A stretch of 64,000 bases of DNA, from positions 44,064 through 108,063 of the forward strand of contig POWB01000008.1 in the NCBI GenBank assembly GCA_010912705.1, read 5' to 3'. Positions 24,463 through 34,478 of this stretch are shown here, piece after piece. The translations under genes were made by a program, and so were the position numbers. The notes below the pieces were generated by a model. That model was not told the DNA's origin. It worked only from the letters and a program-made list of their open reading frames with translations, and made no database searches. Source of the stretch: Halochromatium sp. (lineage in GTDB: Bacteria; Pseudomonadota; Gammaproteobacteria; Chromatiales; Chromatiaceae). How positions within the stretch are numbered: the first letter of the stretch is position 1; each line of letters begins with the position of its first letter.

Positions 24463-25052
24463 TGGGCTAAACGTTGCAGTAGTGGACTGGTGCGCGGGAA
24501 GTGAGCACGCAAGAAGGCCATCTGATCGGCGAGCACGTTGCGCCCCATCAGATAGATGTACTCCGCATGGGTGGGCGCAAACGGCACCGCGATCAACTGC
24601 ATCCCCGCCGCCTCCGGGTCACGACCGGCCTTATAATTATTGCAGCGCACACAGGCAGTAACGACATTCCTCCATTCATCGCGCCCGCCCTGGCTAACCG
24701 GGCGCACATGATCGCGCGAGAGATGCCGCGCCGAGAAACGTCCACCACAGTAGAGACAGAGATGGTCATCACGCTGAAACAGCGTGCGGTTGGATAAGGG
24801 TGGCGTGTAATCGTCGCTGAGCTTGCTGTAGCAGTGGTGGACGCCTTGCGTTGCGATGATCGAGTGGATCTCGAGCTGGCTCTGCGTCCGTGTTCGCGCG
24901 TTGATGCCACCACGGAGCAGCATCATCGGATGGCCGCAGCTATAGGCGACCTGGCCGAGGAAGTACAACCGCGCCGCCGCACGGTAATCGATCCACTCTA
25001 GCGGCATACCCGCAACGTCGGTGCGCAGGACCTGTTGGCTCAGAGACAGCAT
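24459..25052 (-). CDS. HNH endonuclease
   Basis: A 197-residue HNH nuclease domain protein. The zinc-binding frame LCLYCGGRFSARHLSRDHVRPVSQGG (about 97-122) and VVTACVRCNNYKAGRDP (about 129-145) carry two CxxC pairs and the catalytic His. I use the ATG at 25052, since the longer frame starts close to the divergent priA. This conserved stand-alone HNH type is widespread in gammaproteobacteria; its role is unknown. Overlaps the kinase gene by ATGA. Confidence 0.85.
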   Translation of the reverse strand: MLSLSQQVLRTDVAGMPLEWIDYRAAARLYFLGQVAYSCGHPMMLLRGGINARTRTQSQLEIHSIIATQGVHHCYSKLSDDYTPPLSNRTLFQRDDHLCLYCGGRFSARHLSRDHVRPVSQGGRDEWRNVVTACVRCNNYKAGRDPEAAGMQLIAVPFAPTHAEYIYLMGRNVLADQMAFLRAHFPRTSPLLQRLAQ

Positions 25053-25165
25053 GGTGCGACAGACCGTCCTCAGGATCGAAAGGATTCGACAGCAATCGGA
25101 GCGACGCGGCAATAATACACGCTTGATCGGGCTGGGCAAGGCGCAGTCCACGCGAAATGGAGCTT

Positions 25166-27457
25166 ATGTCCGACCAAGACCGACAACGACTAGTCTCCGC
25201 CGCCGGGGCATCCTCCCCGACCGTCGTCCAAGTCGCGGTCGCGGCCCCAGTATCGGACCTCTTCGACTACCGGCCCCTCGCCGAGCAGCCTCTGCCTGAG
25301 ATCGGCCGGCGCGTGCTCGTGCCCTTTGGCCGTGGGCGTCGGCTGGGGCTTGTCGCCGCCTGGCAGCAAGACTCCAGGATCGCTGCGACACGCCTGAAAA
25401 CCATCCTCGCCTACCTCGATGAGGGGCCGGTCTTGCAGCCCGAGACATTCGAGCTGATCCGGTGGGCGGCCTGTTACTATCAATATCCACTCGGCGAGGC
25501 CATCTTCAGCGCACTACCTGTGCATCTGCGCCGAGCCACGACAACCACCAGCAAGCCACGCAAAGGTTGGCGTCTCAACAGCACCGCCAAGGCTGCGGAT
25601 GACAGCGGCCTCGCCCGCGCCCCACGCCAGCGAGCGCTCTTAGCCCTGATTCGGGCTCAGCCTGAGGGCATCCTGGAGACCAGCTTACGCGAGCAGCTCG
25701 GCGATTGCCGCAGCGCGCTGCAGGCCCTGCAGGCGAAGGGGTTGATCGCATCCTGCCTGATGCCTGCTGCGCCAGCCACCGCCATCGCCGCTACCAGCGT
25801 CCCAGCGACAGCCGCAGCAACGACTGCTGCGCTTGGCGGATCTCCCAGGCCACCAGTCTTGAACGCCGAGCAACGGACTGCGGTCGAGGCCATTGAGCAT
25901 AGCGCCGGCTTCGGCTGCTTCCTGCTTGATGGCGTCACTGGCAGCGGCAAGACCGAGGTCTATATCCGACTCATCAATAGGGCCCTCGAGCGCGACCGGC
26001 AAGTCTTGGTCTTGGTGCCCGAGATCGGTCTCACGCCACAGCTTGCCGAACGCTTTGCACACCGCATCAGCGCCGTGCAGGCAGTGCTGCACTCAGGACT
26101 CGGCGAGCGCGAGCGGGAGATCGCCTGGCATCGCGCCGCCAGCGGCCAAGCCCGGCTGGTCCTCGGCACTCGCTCCGCTATCTTCACGCCACTGCCGGAC
26201 CTTGGACTACTGATCGTCGACGAGGAGCATGATGTCTCGCTCAAGCAGCAGGATGGGTTCCGCTACTCAGCGCGCGACCTAGCCGTGCGCCGCGCCCAGC
26301 TCAGCCGCTGCCCGGTCTTGCTTGGCTCAGCAACGCCATCACTGGAGACCCTCAGCAACGCCAGTCGCGGACGCTATCAACATCTGCGCCTGCGACAGCG
26401 CGCCGGCGGCGCCCAAGCACCGCGCTTCTTGCTCGCCGATGTACGCTCACAGCCATTGATCACTGGCCTCTCGCACGCACTGCTGACACGGATGTCAGCG
26501 GTGATCGAGGCCGGTAATCAGGTCTTGCTGTTCCTCAACCGGCGCGGGTTCGCGCCGGTGCTGACCTGCCACGACTGCGGCTGGATCAGTGTCTGCCAGC
26601 ACTGTGATGCGCGCATGACGCTGCACCGCAACCAGGGCCAGCTGGTCTGCCACCACTGCGGCGATCGGCGTGCGCTGCCCATCCAGTGCCCCTACTGCGA
26701 ATCGCCCGACCTGCGGCCCCTCGGGCAAGGCACCGAGCGCGTCGAGGATAGCCTGAGACAACGCTTCCCAGGCATCCCACTAGCCAGGATCGATCGCGAC
26801 AATACGCGCCGCAAAGGTGAGCTTGAGCGACTCCTGAACGCCGCGCGCGATGGCGATTATCCAATCCTGCTCGGCACCCAGATGCTGGCCAAGGGCCATC
26901 ACCTACCAGGCGTGACCCTGGTCGGTATCCTCGACCTGGATCATGGACTCTATGGCAGTGATTTTCGCGCGACTGAGCGCATGGCCCAGCTGTTGATCCA
27001 GGTCGCCGGCCGCGCCGGCCGCGCTGAGCGACCCGGCACCGTGCTGGTGCAGACCCGCCACCCCGATCATCCGCTGCTGATCCGACTGCTGCGCCAAGGC
27101 TATGGTGCCTTTGCTGCTGCTGCACTAGCCGAGCGGGCCGAGGCCGGATTACCGCCATTCAGCTTCCAGGTGCTGCTGCGCGCCGATAGCCGCATCGAAC
27201 AGCTCGCCCTCGACTTCTTGCACAACGCAGGCGCCCTCGTCCAGACGCTTGAGCCTGGCCCGGTCGAGATCTGGGGGCCGGCGCCGGCGAGCATGGAGCG
27301 GCGCGCCGGACGCTACCGCGCCCAGCTGCTGCTGCAAGCGAGACAGCGCGCGCCGCTGCATGCACTGATTGGTCGCTTACTACCAGCCCTGAGACGCCAG
27401 TCCAACAGCCACAGACTGCGTTGGAGCATCGACATCGATCCGCAGGAAAGCTTATGA
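25166..27457 (+). CDS. priA: Primosomal protein N' (replication restart helicase)
   Basis: A 763-residue PriA helicase that reloads the replisome at stalled forks. An N-terminal 3'-end-binding domain comes first. Next are Walker A GVTGSGKTEVY (about residue 255), the DEEH box LLIVDEEHDVSLKQQDGFRYSARDLA (about 350) and a zinc-binding insertion with four CxxC pairs (CHDCGWISVCQHC..CHHCGDR..CPYC, about 466-512). Motif VI is QVAGRAGRAERPG (about 613). An Ala/Thr-rich insert (about 195-230) is unusual. The ATG at 25166 is chosen over an ATG three codons upstream. Confidence 0.95.
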   Translation: MSDQDRQRLVSAAGASSPTVVQVAVAAPVSDLFDYRPLAEQPLPEIGRRVLVPFGRGRRLGLVAAWQQDSRIAATRLKTILAYLDEGPVLQPETFELIRWAACYYQYPLGEAIFSALPVHLRRATTTTSKPRKGWRLNSTAKAADDSGLARAPRQRALLALIRAQPEGILETSLREQLGDCRSALQALQAKGLIASCLMPAAPATAIAATSVPATAAATTAALGGSPRPPVLNAEQRTAVEAIEHSAGFGCFLLDGVTGSGKTEVYIRLINRALERDRQVLVLVPEIGLTPQLAERFAHRISAVQAVLHSGLGEREREIAWHRAASGQARLVLGTRSAIFTPLPDLGLLIVDEEHDVSLKQQDGFRYSARDLAVRRAQLSRCPVLLGSATPSLETLSNASRGRYQHLRLRQRAGGAQAPRFLLADVRSQPLITGLSHALLTRMSAVIEAGNQVLLFLNRRGFAPVLTCHDCGWISVCQHCDARMTLHRNQGQLVCHHCGDRRALPIQCPYCESPDLRPLGQGTERVEDSLRQRFPGIPLARIDRDNTRRKGELERLLNAARDGDYPILLGTQMLAKGHHLPGVTLVGILDLDHGLYGSDFRATERMAQLLIQVAGRAGRAERPGTVLVQTRHPDHPLLIRLLRQGYGAFAAAALAERAEAGLPPFSFQVLLRADSRIEQLALDFLHNAGALVQTLEPGPVEIWGPAPASMERRAGRYRAQLLLQARQRAPLHALIGRLLPALRRQSNSHRLRWSIDIDPQESL

Positions 27458-27495
27458 CGAGCATACTGAGACAGCGGGGATAGCTGAGACAGCAA

Positions 27496-27515
27496 CGGCA
27501 GCCCCTTGGCTGCCG
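27496..27515. terminator. Hairpin between convergent priA and a small secreted protein gene
   Basis: A perfect 8-base stem (CGGCAGCC / GGCTGCCG) with a 4-base loop, 39 bases after the priA stop and about 50 before the stop of the opposite gene. No U-run follows, so it is only a possible terminator. Confidence 0.4.
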
Positions 27516-27565
27516 CTGCTCCTGCACTGCGGTCGCCCCATGCGGGGCAACCTGAGCCGTCTGAC

Positions 27566-27931
27566 TCAGTCTTCGCCGCTAATCATCCCCGACTGCTGCT
27601 TCAGCATGGCCTCGGTCTGGGCCTCCTCCTTCACCTCGCGGGTAATCGCCTCCGCTTCTTTCAGCATGGCCGCGTCTTTCGAGGTGGCTTCAGCAGCCTT
27701 TTGGATGGCGTAGGAGTCCTTATTCTCGTGAGCGGCGGATACCGCCGCATCCGCTTCAGCCTGGGCTTCATCAGCAGCACCAGCAACGGCATCAGCGATC
27801 TCGGCAGCCGCCGCGGCCTCAGCCTCGGCCGCTTCAATCTCGGCCTTTGGCGCCTCTTCGGCAAAGACCAGACCCGCAAGACTGAGGCTCGCGGCAGCGG
27901 TCAGGGTCACGACAGTCTGTGTTACCTTCAT
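27566..27931 (-). CDS. Small secreted Ala/Glu-rich protein
   Basis: A 121-residue protein with a signal peptide (MKVTQTVVTLTAAASLSLAGLVFA, cleavage near 24) and a mature part made almost wholly of Ala, Glu, Lys and Asp. It is predicted to be a long helix or coiled coil in the periplasm. GGAG lies 9 bases before the ATG at 27931; an upstream TTG is too close to that site. No cysteine follows the signal, so it is not a lipoprotein. Function unknown. Confidence 0.7.
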   Translation of the reverse strand: MKVTQTVVTLTAAASLSLAGLVFAEEAPKAEIEAAEAEAAAAAEIADAVAGAADEAQAEADAAVSAAHENKDSYAIQKAAEATSKDAAMLKEAEAITREVKEEAQTEAMLKQQSGMISGED

Positions 27932-27937
27932 CAGCAA

Positions 27938-28391
27938 GATCTCCTAAACGATCATTAGCGTCAGCGCCAAAAGAGCCACCTAAGAGATGGGCGGCTGACA
28001 TCGAGATCCTAAGAGATCCCGGCTAGGGTCAGTTCCGCTCAACGCCCGGTGCTGGCGCGTCGATAGAGGCCTAAGTGATGCCATCATCGCCCTGCGGCCA
28101 TGACTGCGCATGAGGCTGCGCAGACTACGCCCAGATCAGCAGGCGACAACAACCCTTGAGGCCAGGCCGGAGTGTTACACAGTTGACGCTTAAATACCAC
28201 ATAGATGAAATGGATTCATAGCGCTCGGGACTGCGCCAAAGCCCGCCTGATCAAGCAGCGGCCAATCGCATCTTGCCCGGATATCCTGCCTCTCAGTCCA
28301 GAGGCCTAGGGGGCTCGCTGGGCACCGCCCTTTCGAGAGATCGCACAGCGGGTGATAATCCAACATCCTCTATCCATCTTTGTTGACCCAG
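27938..28391. other. Intergenic gap upstream of the acyltransferase gene
   Basis: About 450 bases. A possible promoter toward the acyltransferase reads TTGACG (28183-28188), 17 bases, TGAAAT (28206-28211), about 180 bases before the ATG. No gene or RNA was recognised in the remainder. Confidence 0.35.
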
Positions 28392-29177
28392 ATGCCATCG
28401 CAGTCTTCCGTCCCTCCGTCGCCCACCCAGCCCCCAGTACCGCGCCTCAAGACCTGGCTCCTCAGTCTGCTGTTCTTCCTGCTTTACAACCTCATCGGCA
28501 TCATTCACAGCCTGCTGTGTCTGGCCGTAGCCCCTTTTCAGAGCTTCCAGCAGCGCCATTGGTTTGTGAATCGCTGGTCACAAGCGACCATGTGGCTCTT
28601 GCAGCGACTCAACGGGGTCAGGATTCAAGTCGAAGGCATTGAGCAGATCCCAACCGAACGGCCAGTCGTGGTCATGTGCAATCATCAAAGCCAGTGGGAG
28701 ACCTTCTATCTGCAACTGCTCATCTCCCCTCAGGCCACCATCCTCAAGCGCGAGCTGCTCTGGGTGCCCTTTTTCGGCTGGGGCCTCGCCTTATTGAGAC
28801 CGATTGCCATCGACCGATCCAAAGGCTCTCAAGCGCTCAAGACCCTGCTACGTGTTGGCCAAGAACGACTGCATGAGGGGATCAGCGTCCTGATCTTTCC
28901 AGAAGGAACACGCCAACCACCCGGGACCATCGGTCGCTTCAATGTCGGCGGTGCCATGCTGGCGGCACGCGCCGGGGTCGAGGTATTACCGATCTCCCAC
29001 AACAGTGGTGACTGCTGGCCCAAACGCTCACTACTGCGTCTGCCCGGAACCATCAGGCTACGCATCGGCCAACCGATCTCGACAGCCGGCAAGTCACCAA
29101 AACAGATCACGGCCGAGGTCGAGGCCTGGATTCGTCAGGCGTATCCCGGGGGATTAGGGATGAAGGATGAAGGATGA
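28392..29177 (+). CDS. 1-acyl-glycerol-3-phosphate acyltransferase family protein
   Basis: A 261-residue PlsC-like enzyme, which would acylate lysophosphatidic acid at the inner membrane. An N-terminal membrane segment (about 20-45) precedes the catalytic motif NHQSQWE (about 96-102). This is an H-x4-E form of the usual H-x4-D and also occurs in other bacterial members. FPEGTR (about 171) is the substrate-binding motif. The end of the gene is made of a heptamer repeat that crosses the stop codon. Confidence 0.85.
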   Translation: MPSQSSVPPSPTQPPVPRLKTWLLSLLFFLLYNLIGIIHSLLCLAVAPFQSFQQRHWFVNRWSQATMWLLQRLNGVRIQVEGIEQIPTERPVVVMCNHQSQWETFYLQLLISPQATILKRELLWVPFFGWGLALLRPIAIDRSKGSQALKTLLRVGQERLHEGISVLIFPEGTRQPPGTIGRFNVGGAMLAARAGVEVLPISHNSGDCWPKRSLLRLPGTIRLRIGQPISTAGKSPKQITAEVEAWIRQAYPGGLGMKDEG

Positions 29178-29183
29178 AGGATG
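29159..29183. repeat. Heptamer tandem repeat over the acyltransferase stop codon
   Basis: Three copies of GATGAAG followed by GATG. The unit is 7 bases, so gain or loss of a copy would shift the last codons and move the stop of the acyltransferase. Confidence 0.8.
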
Positions 29184-29205
29184 GCCCTGGCTCATCGCTT
29201 GGATG

Positions 29206-30117
29206 TCAGGATACAGCGGCGGATTCTGCAATCGAGGACGCAACCAGGGCAGTGACGATGTTGCCTTTTCCCTCATAGCACAGCTCCGAGAAGGCCAGAT
29301 GTCGCGCCATTGCAATGCCGCGACCATGACTATCGAAGATACGCTCGCTGGAGATGTCTAGGAAGTTGCTCCAATCGAAGCCAGCGCCTTGATCCTCGAT
29401 CCGGAAACGCACCATCGCAGCCTGCCGCGCAACCTTCACCTCAGCCCAGCGGTCAAGCTGCTCTGGCAGCGCGAGTCGTCGCTCGATCTCCGCATTGAGG
29501 TCGTTCGAGCCAAGTAGCTCGCCTTTTTCCTTGTAGGTGATCCCGAGGTTGCCGTGCTCGACAGCATTCAGCATCAGCTCGGAGAGGCCCAGCGCAACCT
29601 GGGAGGGGTTGGCACAGAGGGTGCCAAGCTGGGCGGCGAGCAGCTGCGCCTGAGCCGGAGTACGAAAGCGGAAGCATCCCTCACGAAACAACGACCAGAC
29701 ATCGCTGATCTCGGTCTGCAAGCGCGCGAGCTCGAGCCGGTTATTGCGATCATCGAGGGCACCGGACACGATGCGCTGCAAGGATTGCGCCTTATAGGGC
29801 TTGCCGAGATAGTACCAAGCCCCGGCCGTGAACCCCTCAGCCACCTGCTCTGGGGCATTGGCCGAGGTCTGCATAATCACCGGTAGTGCCGAGAAGCGAG
29901 AATCGGCATTGATCCTGGCCAGGAGCCCAAGCCCATCCAGACGCGGTATCGACCGATCCAGAATCAGCAGATCGAAGCGCTCCGGTGCGGCATCGAGCAG
30001 CCCCCAGCCGTGCAGGCCATCGTCGGCAAAGGTCAATCGATAGCCACCATCTTTGAGGAACTCATTGATGATCGCAACATCGTTTGGGTTATCTTCGATG
30101 ATCAGCAGTTCGCTCAT
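29206..30117 (-). CDS. Response regulator fused to RsbW-like ATPase domain
   Basis: A 303-residue protein. Residues 1-120 are a CheY-like receiver (IIEDN acidic pocket, phospho-acceptor in LILDRS, Thr in MQTSA, Lys in GKPY). The rest resembles an anti-sigma / serine kinase ATPase: LGLSELMLNAVEHGNLGI (N box, about 187-204) and EDQGAGFDW with HGRGIAMAR (G boxes, about 258 and 278). Such fusions may act as phosphorylation-controlled switches on an anti-anti-sigma partner. No STAS protein or sigma gene is adjacent. Start chosen at MSELLIIEDN. Confidence 0.8.
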   Translation of the reverse strand: MSELLIIEDNPNDVAIINEFLKDGGYRLTFADDGLHGWGLLDAAPERFDLLILDRSIPRLDGLGLLARINADSRFSALPVIMQTSANAPEQVAEGFTAGAWYYLGKPYKAQSLQRIVSGALDDRNNRLELARLQTEISDVWSLFREGCFRFRTPAQAQLLAAQLGTLCANPSQVALGLSELMLNAVEHGNLGITYKEKGELLGSNDLNAEIERRLALPEQLDRWAEVKVARQAAMVRFRIEDQGAGFDWSNFLDISSERIFDSHGRGIAMARHLAFSELCYEGKGNIVTALVASSIAESAAVS

Positions 30118-30196
30118 CGGCACAGCAAGTCGGCATGGCTATTCGGCACTTAGCAGCGCGTCTAGGACAGCATTGGTCGCGAGCAATAGATCATGA

Positions 30197-30664
30197 TCAA
30201 ATCGGCCGTGGTGGATCACGCAAGGCCCGCGCTAGGATGCGATCGAGGGCGTTGGCAAAGGCTTGACGGTCTGACTGGTTATAGGCCGGTGGCCCGCCAG
30301 TGTCCAGACCGCTAGCGCGCATGGTATCGAGAAAATCGCGCATGTTCAGCCGTTGACGGACGGTTTCCGAGGTGAAGACCTCGCCCCGTGGACTCACCAC
30401 CTGACACCCCTTGGCAACTAGCTCAGCCGCCAGCGGGATATCCGCTGTGATCACCAGGTCGCCGGGATGCGCATGCTGAACGATATAATCATCAGCAACA
30501 TCAAAGCCAGCACCCACACGCTCTGTGCGGATCTGCGCAATCGGCGGGACCTGCAGCGGCTGGTTAGCGACCAGCGTCAGCGGCAGATCCAGGCGCTCAG
30601 CCGCCCGATAGAGAATCGCCTTGACCGGATTCGGCGTAGCATCAGCATCAACCCAGATCTGCAT
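30197..30664 (-). CDS. UPF0178 (YaiI/YqxD) family protein
   Basis: A 155-residue protein beginning [14 protein letters not shown], the hallmark of this PIN-like family of unknown function. [11 protein letters not shown] (about 72) and [12 protein letters not shown] (about 87) hold further conserved acidic and polar residues. Length matches (about 150). It is divergent from deaD. Confidence 0.88.
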   Translation of the reverse strand: MQIWVDADATPNPVKAILYRAAERLDLPLTLVANQPLQVPPIAQIRTERVGAGFDVADDYIVQHAHPGDLVITADIPLAAELVAKGCQVVSPRGEVFTSETVRQRLNMRDFLDTMRASGLDTGGPPAYNQSDRQAFANALDRILARALRDPPRPI

Positions 30665-30825
30665 CTTCAACCCTGCTGTCGCGATACGCGACCAATGAAT
30701 TGGTGAAAGCTAAGCGGCAAACCTGCGCTACACTCTGTCGTTGTCCGGCGCGCCAGCCGCTGCTCAGGCGCAGCCACAGCGGCTGGCTTGCCCGCCCTCT
30801 CTCTCCTGCCCTTAGGCCGTCCTTC

Positions 30826-32580
30826 ATGTCCGACTCCCCTTCTATCCCGAGCTTCGCCGAGCTTGGGCTGCCTACTGCCTTACTGAATGCGCTCGATGCC
30901 GTCGGCTACGAAACTCCTTCGCCGATCCAGGCCGCGACCATCCCACAGCTGCTCGCTGGCTGCGACCTGCTTGGTCATGCGCCCACCGGCACGGGTAAGA
31001 CCGCGGCCTTCGCGCTGCCGCTGTTGGCACGCATCGACCTAGCACAGCGTTGTCCGCAAGTCTTGGTGCTCACACCCACCCGCGAGCTTGCGCTGCAGGT
31101 GGCGGAGGCCTTCCAGCGATATGCCAGTGCACTCCCCGGCTTCCATGTGCTGCCGATCTATGGTGGCTCCGATTATGGCGGACAGATCCGTCAGCTCAAG
31201 CGTGGCGTGCATCTGGTGGTTGGTACCCCTGGGCGCATCATGGACCATATCCGCAAGGGTACCTTGCGGCTGGAAACCTTGCAGGCATTGGTACTTGACG
31301 AGGCCGATGAGATGCTGCGCATGGGCTTCATCGATGACGTCGAGTGGATTCTGGAGCAGACGCCGCCGCAACGCCAGATCGCCCTGTTCTCGGCGACCCT
31401 GCCGAGCGCGATTCAACGCATCGCCAAGCGTTACCTGAATGACCCACAATCGATCAGCATCGAGGCCGCCACCGCCACCGCTGAGACCATTCGCCAGCGC
31501 TACTGGCTGGTCAGCGGCATGCATAAGCTCGACGCCTTGACCCGCATCCTGGAGGTAGAGCCATTCGAGGGCCTACTGCTCTTCGTGCGCACCAAGACCG
31601 CGACTACCGAGCTTGCCGCTCGCCTCAGCGCGCGCGGCTGGGCCGCCGCCGCCCTCAATGGCGACATGCCGCAGCAGCAGCGCGAGCAGATGGTAGACCA
31701 GCTCCGCAGCGGCGCCCTCGATATCCTGGTCGCCACCGATGTCGCCGCGCGCGGACTTGACGTAGAGCGTATCAGCCATGTCGTCAACTACGACATCCCC
31801 TATGATACCGAGGCCTACATCCACCGCATTGGCCGTACCGGCCGCGCCGGGCGCGCTGGTGAAGCCATCCTCTTCGTCGCCCCGCGCGAGCGGCGCATGC
31901 TCGCCGCCATCGAGCGCGCCACCCGTCAACGCATCGAGCCGCTGACGCTACCCTCCACCGAGACCGTCAACAACAAGCGCATCGCCGATTTTAAGCAGCG
32001 CATCACCGACACCCTGGCCGCTGGCGAGCTTGGCTTCATGCAAGGACTGATCGAGCAGTACCAGGAGGAGCACGATGTACCGGCGGTGGAGATCGCTGCA
32101 GCACTGGCTAAGCTCTCGATCGGCGATCAGCCACTCCTGCTGACCGCGCCCCAACGACCTGAGCGCGAGCGCGGCCGCGGTCCGCGTCGTGACGATCAGG
32201 AGCGGCCGCGCGCCCCACGCCGACCGCCCTCACAGCCGGATCAGGGCATGGAGCGCTTCCGCCTTGCGGTCGGCCATCGTAATGGCGTCAAGCCCGGCAA
32301 TATCGTCGGCGCTATCGCCAACGAGGCCGGCCTCGACGCGCAGCATATCGGCCGCATCGATATCCACGATGAGTTCAGTTTGGTCGATCTGCCCACCGGG
32401 ATGCCGCGTGAGCTGCTCCAGGATCTGCGCAAGGTCAGAGTCTGCGGCCGCCCGCTTGCCATCGCGCGCGTTGAGCCCGGCGCTGACCCCGGCGCCAGCG
32501 CGGGTTTCGATGCTGATGCAGCAGAGCGCCCTAGTGGTCCGCAGCGCGCCCGCAAGCCGCGTGCAAAGAAAAACAAATAA
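30826..32580 (+). CDS. deaD: DEAD-box RNA helicase DeaD/CsdA
   Basis: A 584-residue ATP-dependent RNA helicase acting in ribosome assembly, mRNA decay and cold adaptation. Q motif ETPSPIQ, Walker A APTGTGKT, DEAD box VLDEADEM, SAT, and [11 protein letters not shown] are present. The C-terminal DbpA-like RNA-binding domain (MERFRLAVGHRNGVKPGNIV, about 475-550) and a basic tail mark it as DeaD rather than RhlE. The ATG at 30826 gives the usual N-terminus; the frame is open upstream but unconserved. Confidence 0.92.
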   Translation: MSDSPSIPSFAELGLPTALLNALDAVGYETPSPIQAATIPQLLAGCDLLGHAPTGTGKTAAFALPLLARIDLAQRCPQVLVLTPTRELALQVAEAFQRYASALPGFHVLPIYGGSDYGGQIRQLKRGVHLVVGTPGRIMDHIRKGTLRLETLQALVLDEADEMLRMGFIDDVEWILEQTPPQRQIALFSATLPSAIQRIAKRYLNDPQSISIEAATATAETIRQRYWLVSGMHKLDALTRILEVEPFEGLLLFVRTKTATTELAARLSARGWAAAALNGDMPQQQREQMVDQLRSGALDILVATDVAARGLDVERISHVVNYDIPYDTEAYIHRIGRTGRAGRAGEAILFVAPRERRMLAAIERATRQRIEPLTLPSTETVNNKRIADFKQRITDTLAAGELGFMQGLIEQYQEEHDVPAVEIAAALAKLSIGDQPLLLTAPQRPERERGRGPRRDDQERPRAPRRPPSQPDQGMERFRLAVGHRNGVKPGNIVGAIANEAGLDAQHIGRIDIHDEFSLVDLPTGMPRELLQDLRKVRVCGRPLAIARVEPGADPGASAGFDADAAERPSGPQRARKPRAKKNK

Positions 32581-32886
32581 ACCGAGTCGGTTTTAGGGTA
32601 GAGTAGTGGTCTTCGGGTGCCTGGACCGGTCGGCACCGCTCGCAACCAGCTGACAACTGTCAGCCGCGGTTGCCGAAAACCGCTTGATCCGTTTGCTGCT
32701 CCCCTGCTCGCCCCAGGCACACCACCGCCTTGGGGCAGTCCCACCGCCCGGCTTGATGCCGCTCGGTGGTCAGAGACAGGTTATCCGCTGACCCGCAAGC
32801 ACAGCCGTTCTGGCACCTAACAATCCAGCCCGGACCGGCTCCCGCCTCGCAGAGGACGGGAGGGCCCATCTGGAGCTCAACATCCA
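32581..32886. other. Leader region between deaD and rhlE with a hairpin
   Basis: About 306 bases. A weak stem AACCG/CGGTT followed by Ts lies just at the deaD stop (32580-32594) and may end deaD transcripts. A stronger hairpin is at 32643-32672: GCTGAC / GTCAGC with an AACT loop, extended by CAACC / GGTTG. A structured leader before an RNA helicase gene could allow autocontrol, which is only inferred. Confidence 0.4.
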
Positions 32887-34425
32887 ATGTCTTTCGACAC
32901 CCTTGGCCTCTCGGCCGAGCTGCTGCGCGCGGTTCGCGAGCAGGGCTATACCCAACCCACCCCGATCCAAACTAAGGCCATCCCGACCATCCTCAGCGGT
33001 GGCGACGTCATGGCCGCGGCACAAACCGGCACCGGCAAGACTGCTGGCTTTACCCTGCCGCTGCTACAGCGCCTGAGCATCCAAACCTCGCGTCGAAGCG
33101 CTGAGCAGTCAGACCGCCAGGCCAGCGGACACTCGGCCAGACAGCCACAGGGCCGTGCAGCCGCGGGCGCTCGCCGTCCGATTCGCGCCTTGGTGCTAAC
33201 TCCCACCCGCGAGCTAGCCGCCCAGGTCCAGGAGAGCATCCAGACCTACGGCCAATATCTGCCGCTGCGCTCGACGGTGGTCTTCGGTGGCGTCAAGATC
33301 AACCCACAGATCGACCAACTACGCCGCGGCGTCGACATCCTGGTGGCCACCCCAGGCCGCCTGCTCGACCATGCCGGTCAAGGCACGGTCGACCTCTCCA
33401 AGGTCGAGACCCTGATCCTGGACGAGGCCGATCGCATGCTCGACATGGGCTTCATCCATGACATCAAGAAGGTGCTGGCGCTGCTGCCGCCAAACCATGC
33501 GCGGCAAAACCTGCTGTTCTCGGCGACCTTCTCCGACGACATTAAGCGTCTCGCCGAGCGGCTGTTGAACGACCCCAAGCTGATCGAGGCGGCGCCACGC
33601 AACACCACCGCTGAGCGTATCGACCAGATCGTCTACCCGGTCGACCGCCATCGCAAGCGCGAGCTGCTGAGCCAAATGATCGGCGCCAACGACTGGCGCC
33701 AGGTGCTAGTCTTCACCCGCACCAAGCATGGCGCCAACCGGCTCGCCGAGCAGCTGCAGACCGACGGCCTCAGCGCCGCTGCGATCCACGGTAACAAGAG
33801 CCAGGGTGCCCGCACCCGCGCGCTTGCTGGATTCAAGAGCGGTGATGTGCGGGTGCTGGTCGCCACCGACATCGCCGCGCGCGGGCTCGATATCGATCAG
33901 CTCCCGCACGTAGTCAACTATGAGCTGCCGAACGTGCCGGAAGATTACGTGCATCGGATCGGCCGCACTGGCCGCGCCGGACGCGAGGGCCAGGCCGTCT
34001 CGCTGGTCTGTATCGACGAGCACCGGCTGCTGCGCGACATCGAGCGTCTGCTCAAGCGCGAGCTGCCTAAGGTCATCCAGCCCGGCTACGCGCCAGACCC
34101 GAGCATCCCGGCTGAGCCGATCAAGAATGGTCGCAGCGGAACGCGTCCAGCACGCGCTTCTGGCCGCAGCGCAGAGGGCCGTAGCACCGCTGCCCCAGGA
34201 CAACGGCCGCGACGCGCTGCCGGCGCCCAGACCGCGCAGCGAACTGCACCTGAAGCCAAACAGCGGGATACCGCAGCACCCAGGCCCGGATCAGCAACCG
34301 CCAAACGCAGCCACGGACGCCGCCAAGGAGGGACCGATACCAACCGCCCGAGCACCCATCGTCATCCACGCCGCACGCGCCCGCAGGAGACTGCGGCACT
34401 GCTCGGCGGCGGTCGCGACGACTGA
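32887..34425 (+). CDS. rhlE: DEAD-box RNA helicase RhlE
   Basis: A 512-residue RNA helicase. [27 protein letters not shown], Walker [32 protein letters not shown] and [13 protein letters not shown] follow the RhlE pattern. Between motifs I and Ia lies an insert of about 35 Arg/Gln/Ala-rich residues (about 66-100). The C-terminal 130 residues are Arg/Ala/Pro-rich and low-complexity, usual for RNA-binding tails. It follows deaD in the same direction with its own long leader. Confidence 0.92.
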   Translation: MSFDTLGLSAELLRAVREQGYTQPTPIQTKAIPTILSGGDVMAAAQTGTGKTAGFTLPLLQRLSIQTSRRSAEQSDRQASGHSARQPQGRAAAGARRPIRALVLTPTRELAAQVQESIQTYGQYLPLRSTVVFGGVKINPQIDQLRRGVDILVATPGRLLDHAGQGTVDLSKVETLILDEADRMLDMGFIHDIKKVLALLPPNHARQNLLFSATFSDDIKRLAERLLNDPKLIEAAPRNTTAERIDQIVYPVDRHRKRELLSQMIGANDWRQVLVFTRTKHGANRLAEQLQTDGLSAAAIHGNKSQGARTRALAGFKSGDVRVLVATDIAARGLDIDQLPHVVNYELPNVPEDYVHRIGRTGRAGREGQAVSLVCIDEHRLLRDIERLLKRELPKVIQPGYAPDPSIPAEPIKNGRSGTRPARASGRSAEGRSTAAPGQRPRRAAGAQTAQRTAPEAKQRDTAAPRPGSATAKRSHGRRQGGTDTNRPSTHRHPRRTRPQETAALLGGGRDD

Positions 34426-34478
34426 GGTCGGGAGAAACAATCGGCCTAAAGTCCGCCTCGCCTGAGCGTCCATGAGGC

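Noticed and set aside
28392-29177. H-x4-E instead of H-x4-D as a broken active site
   Set aside because: The same substitution occurs in other bacterial acyltransferases of this family, so it is not a sign of inactivation.
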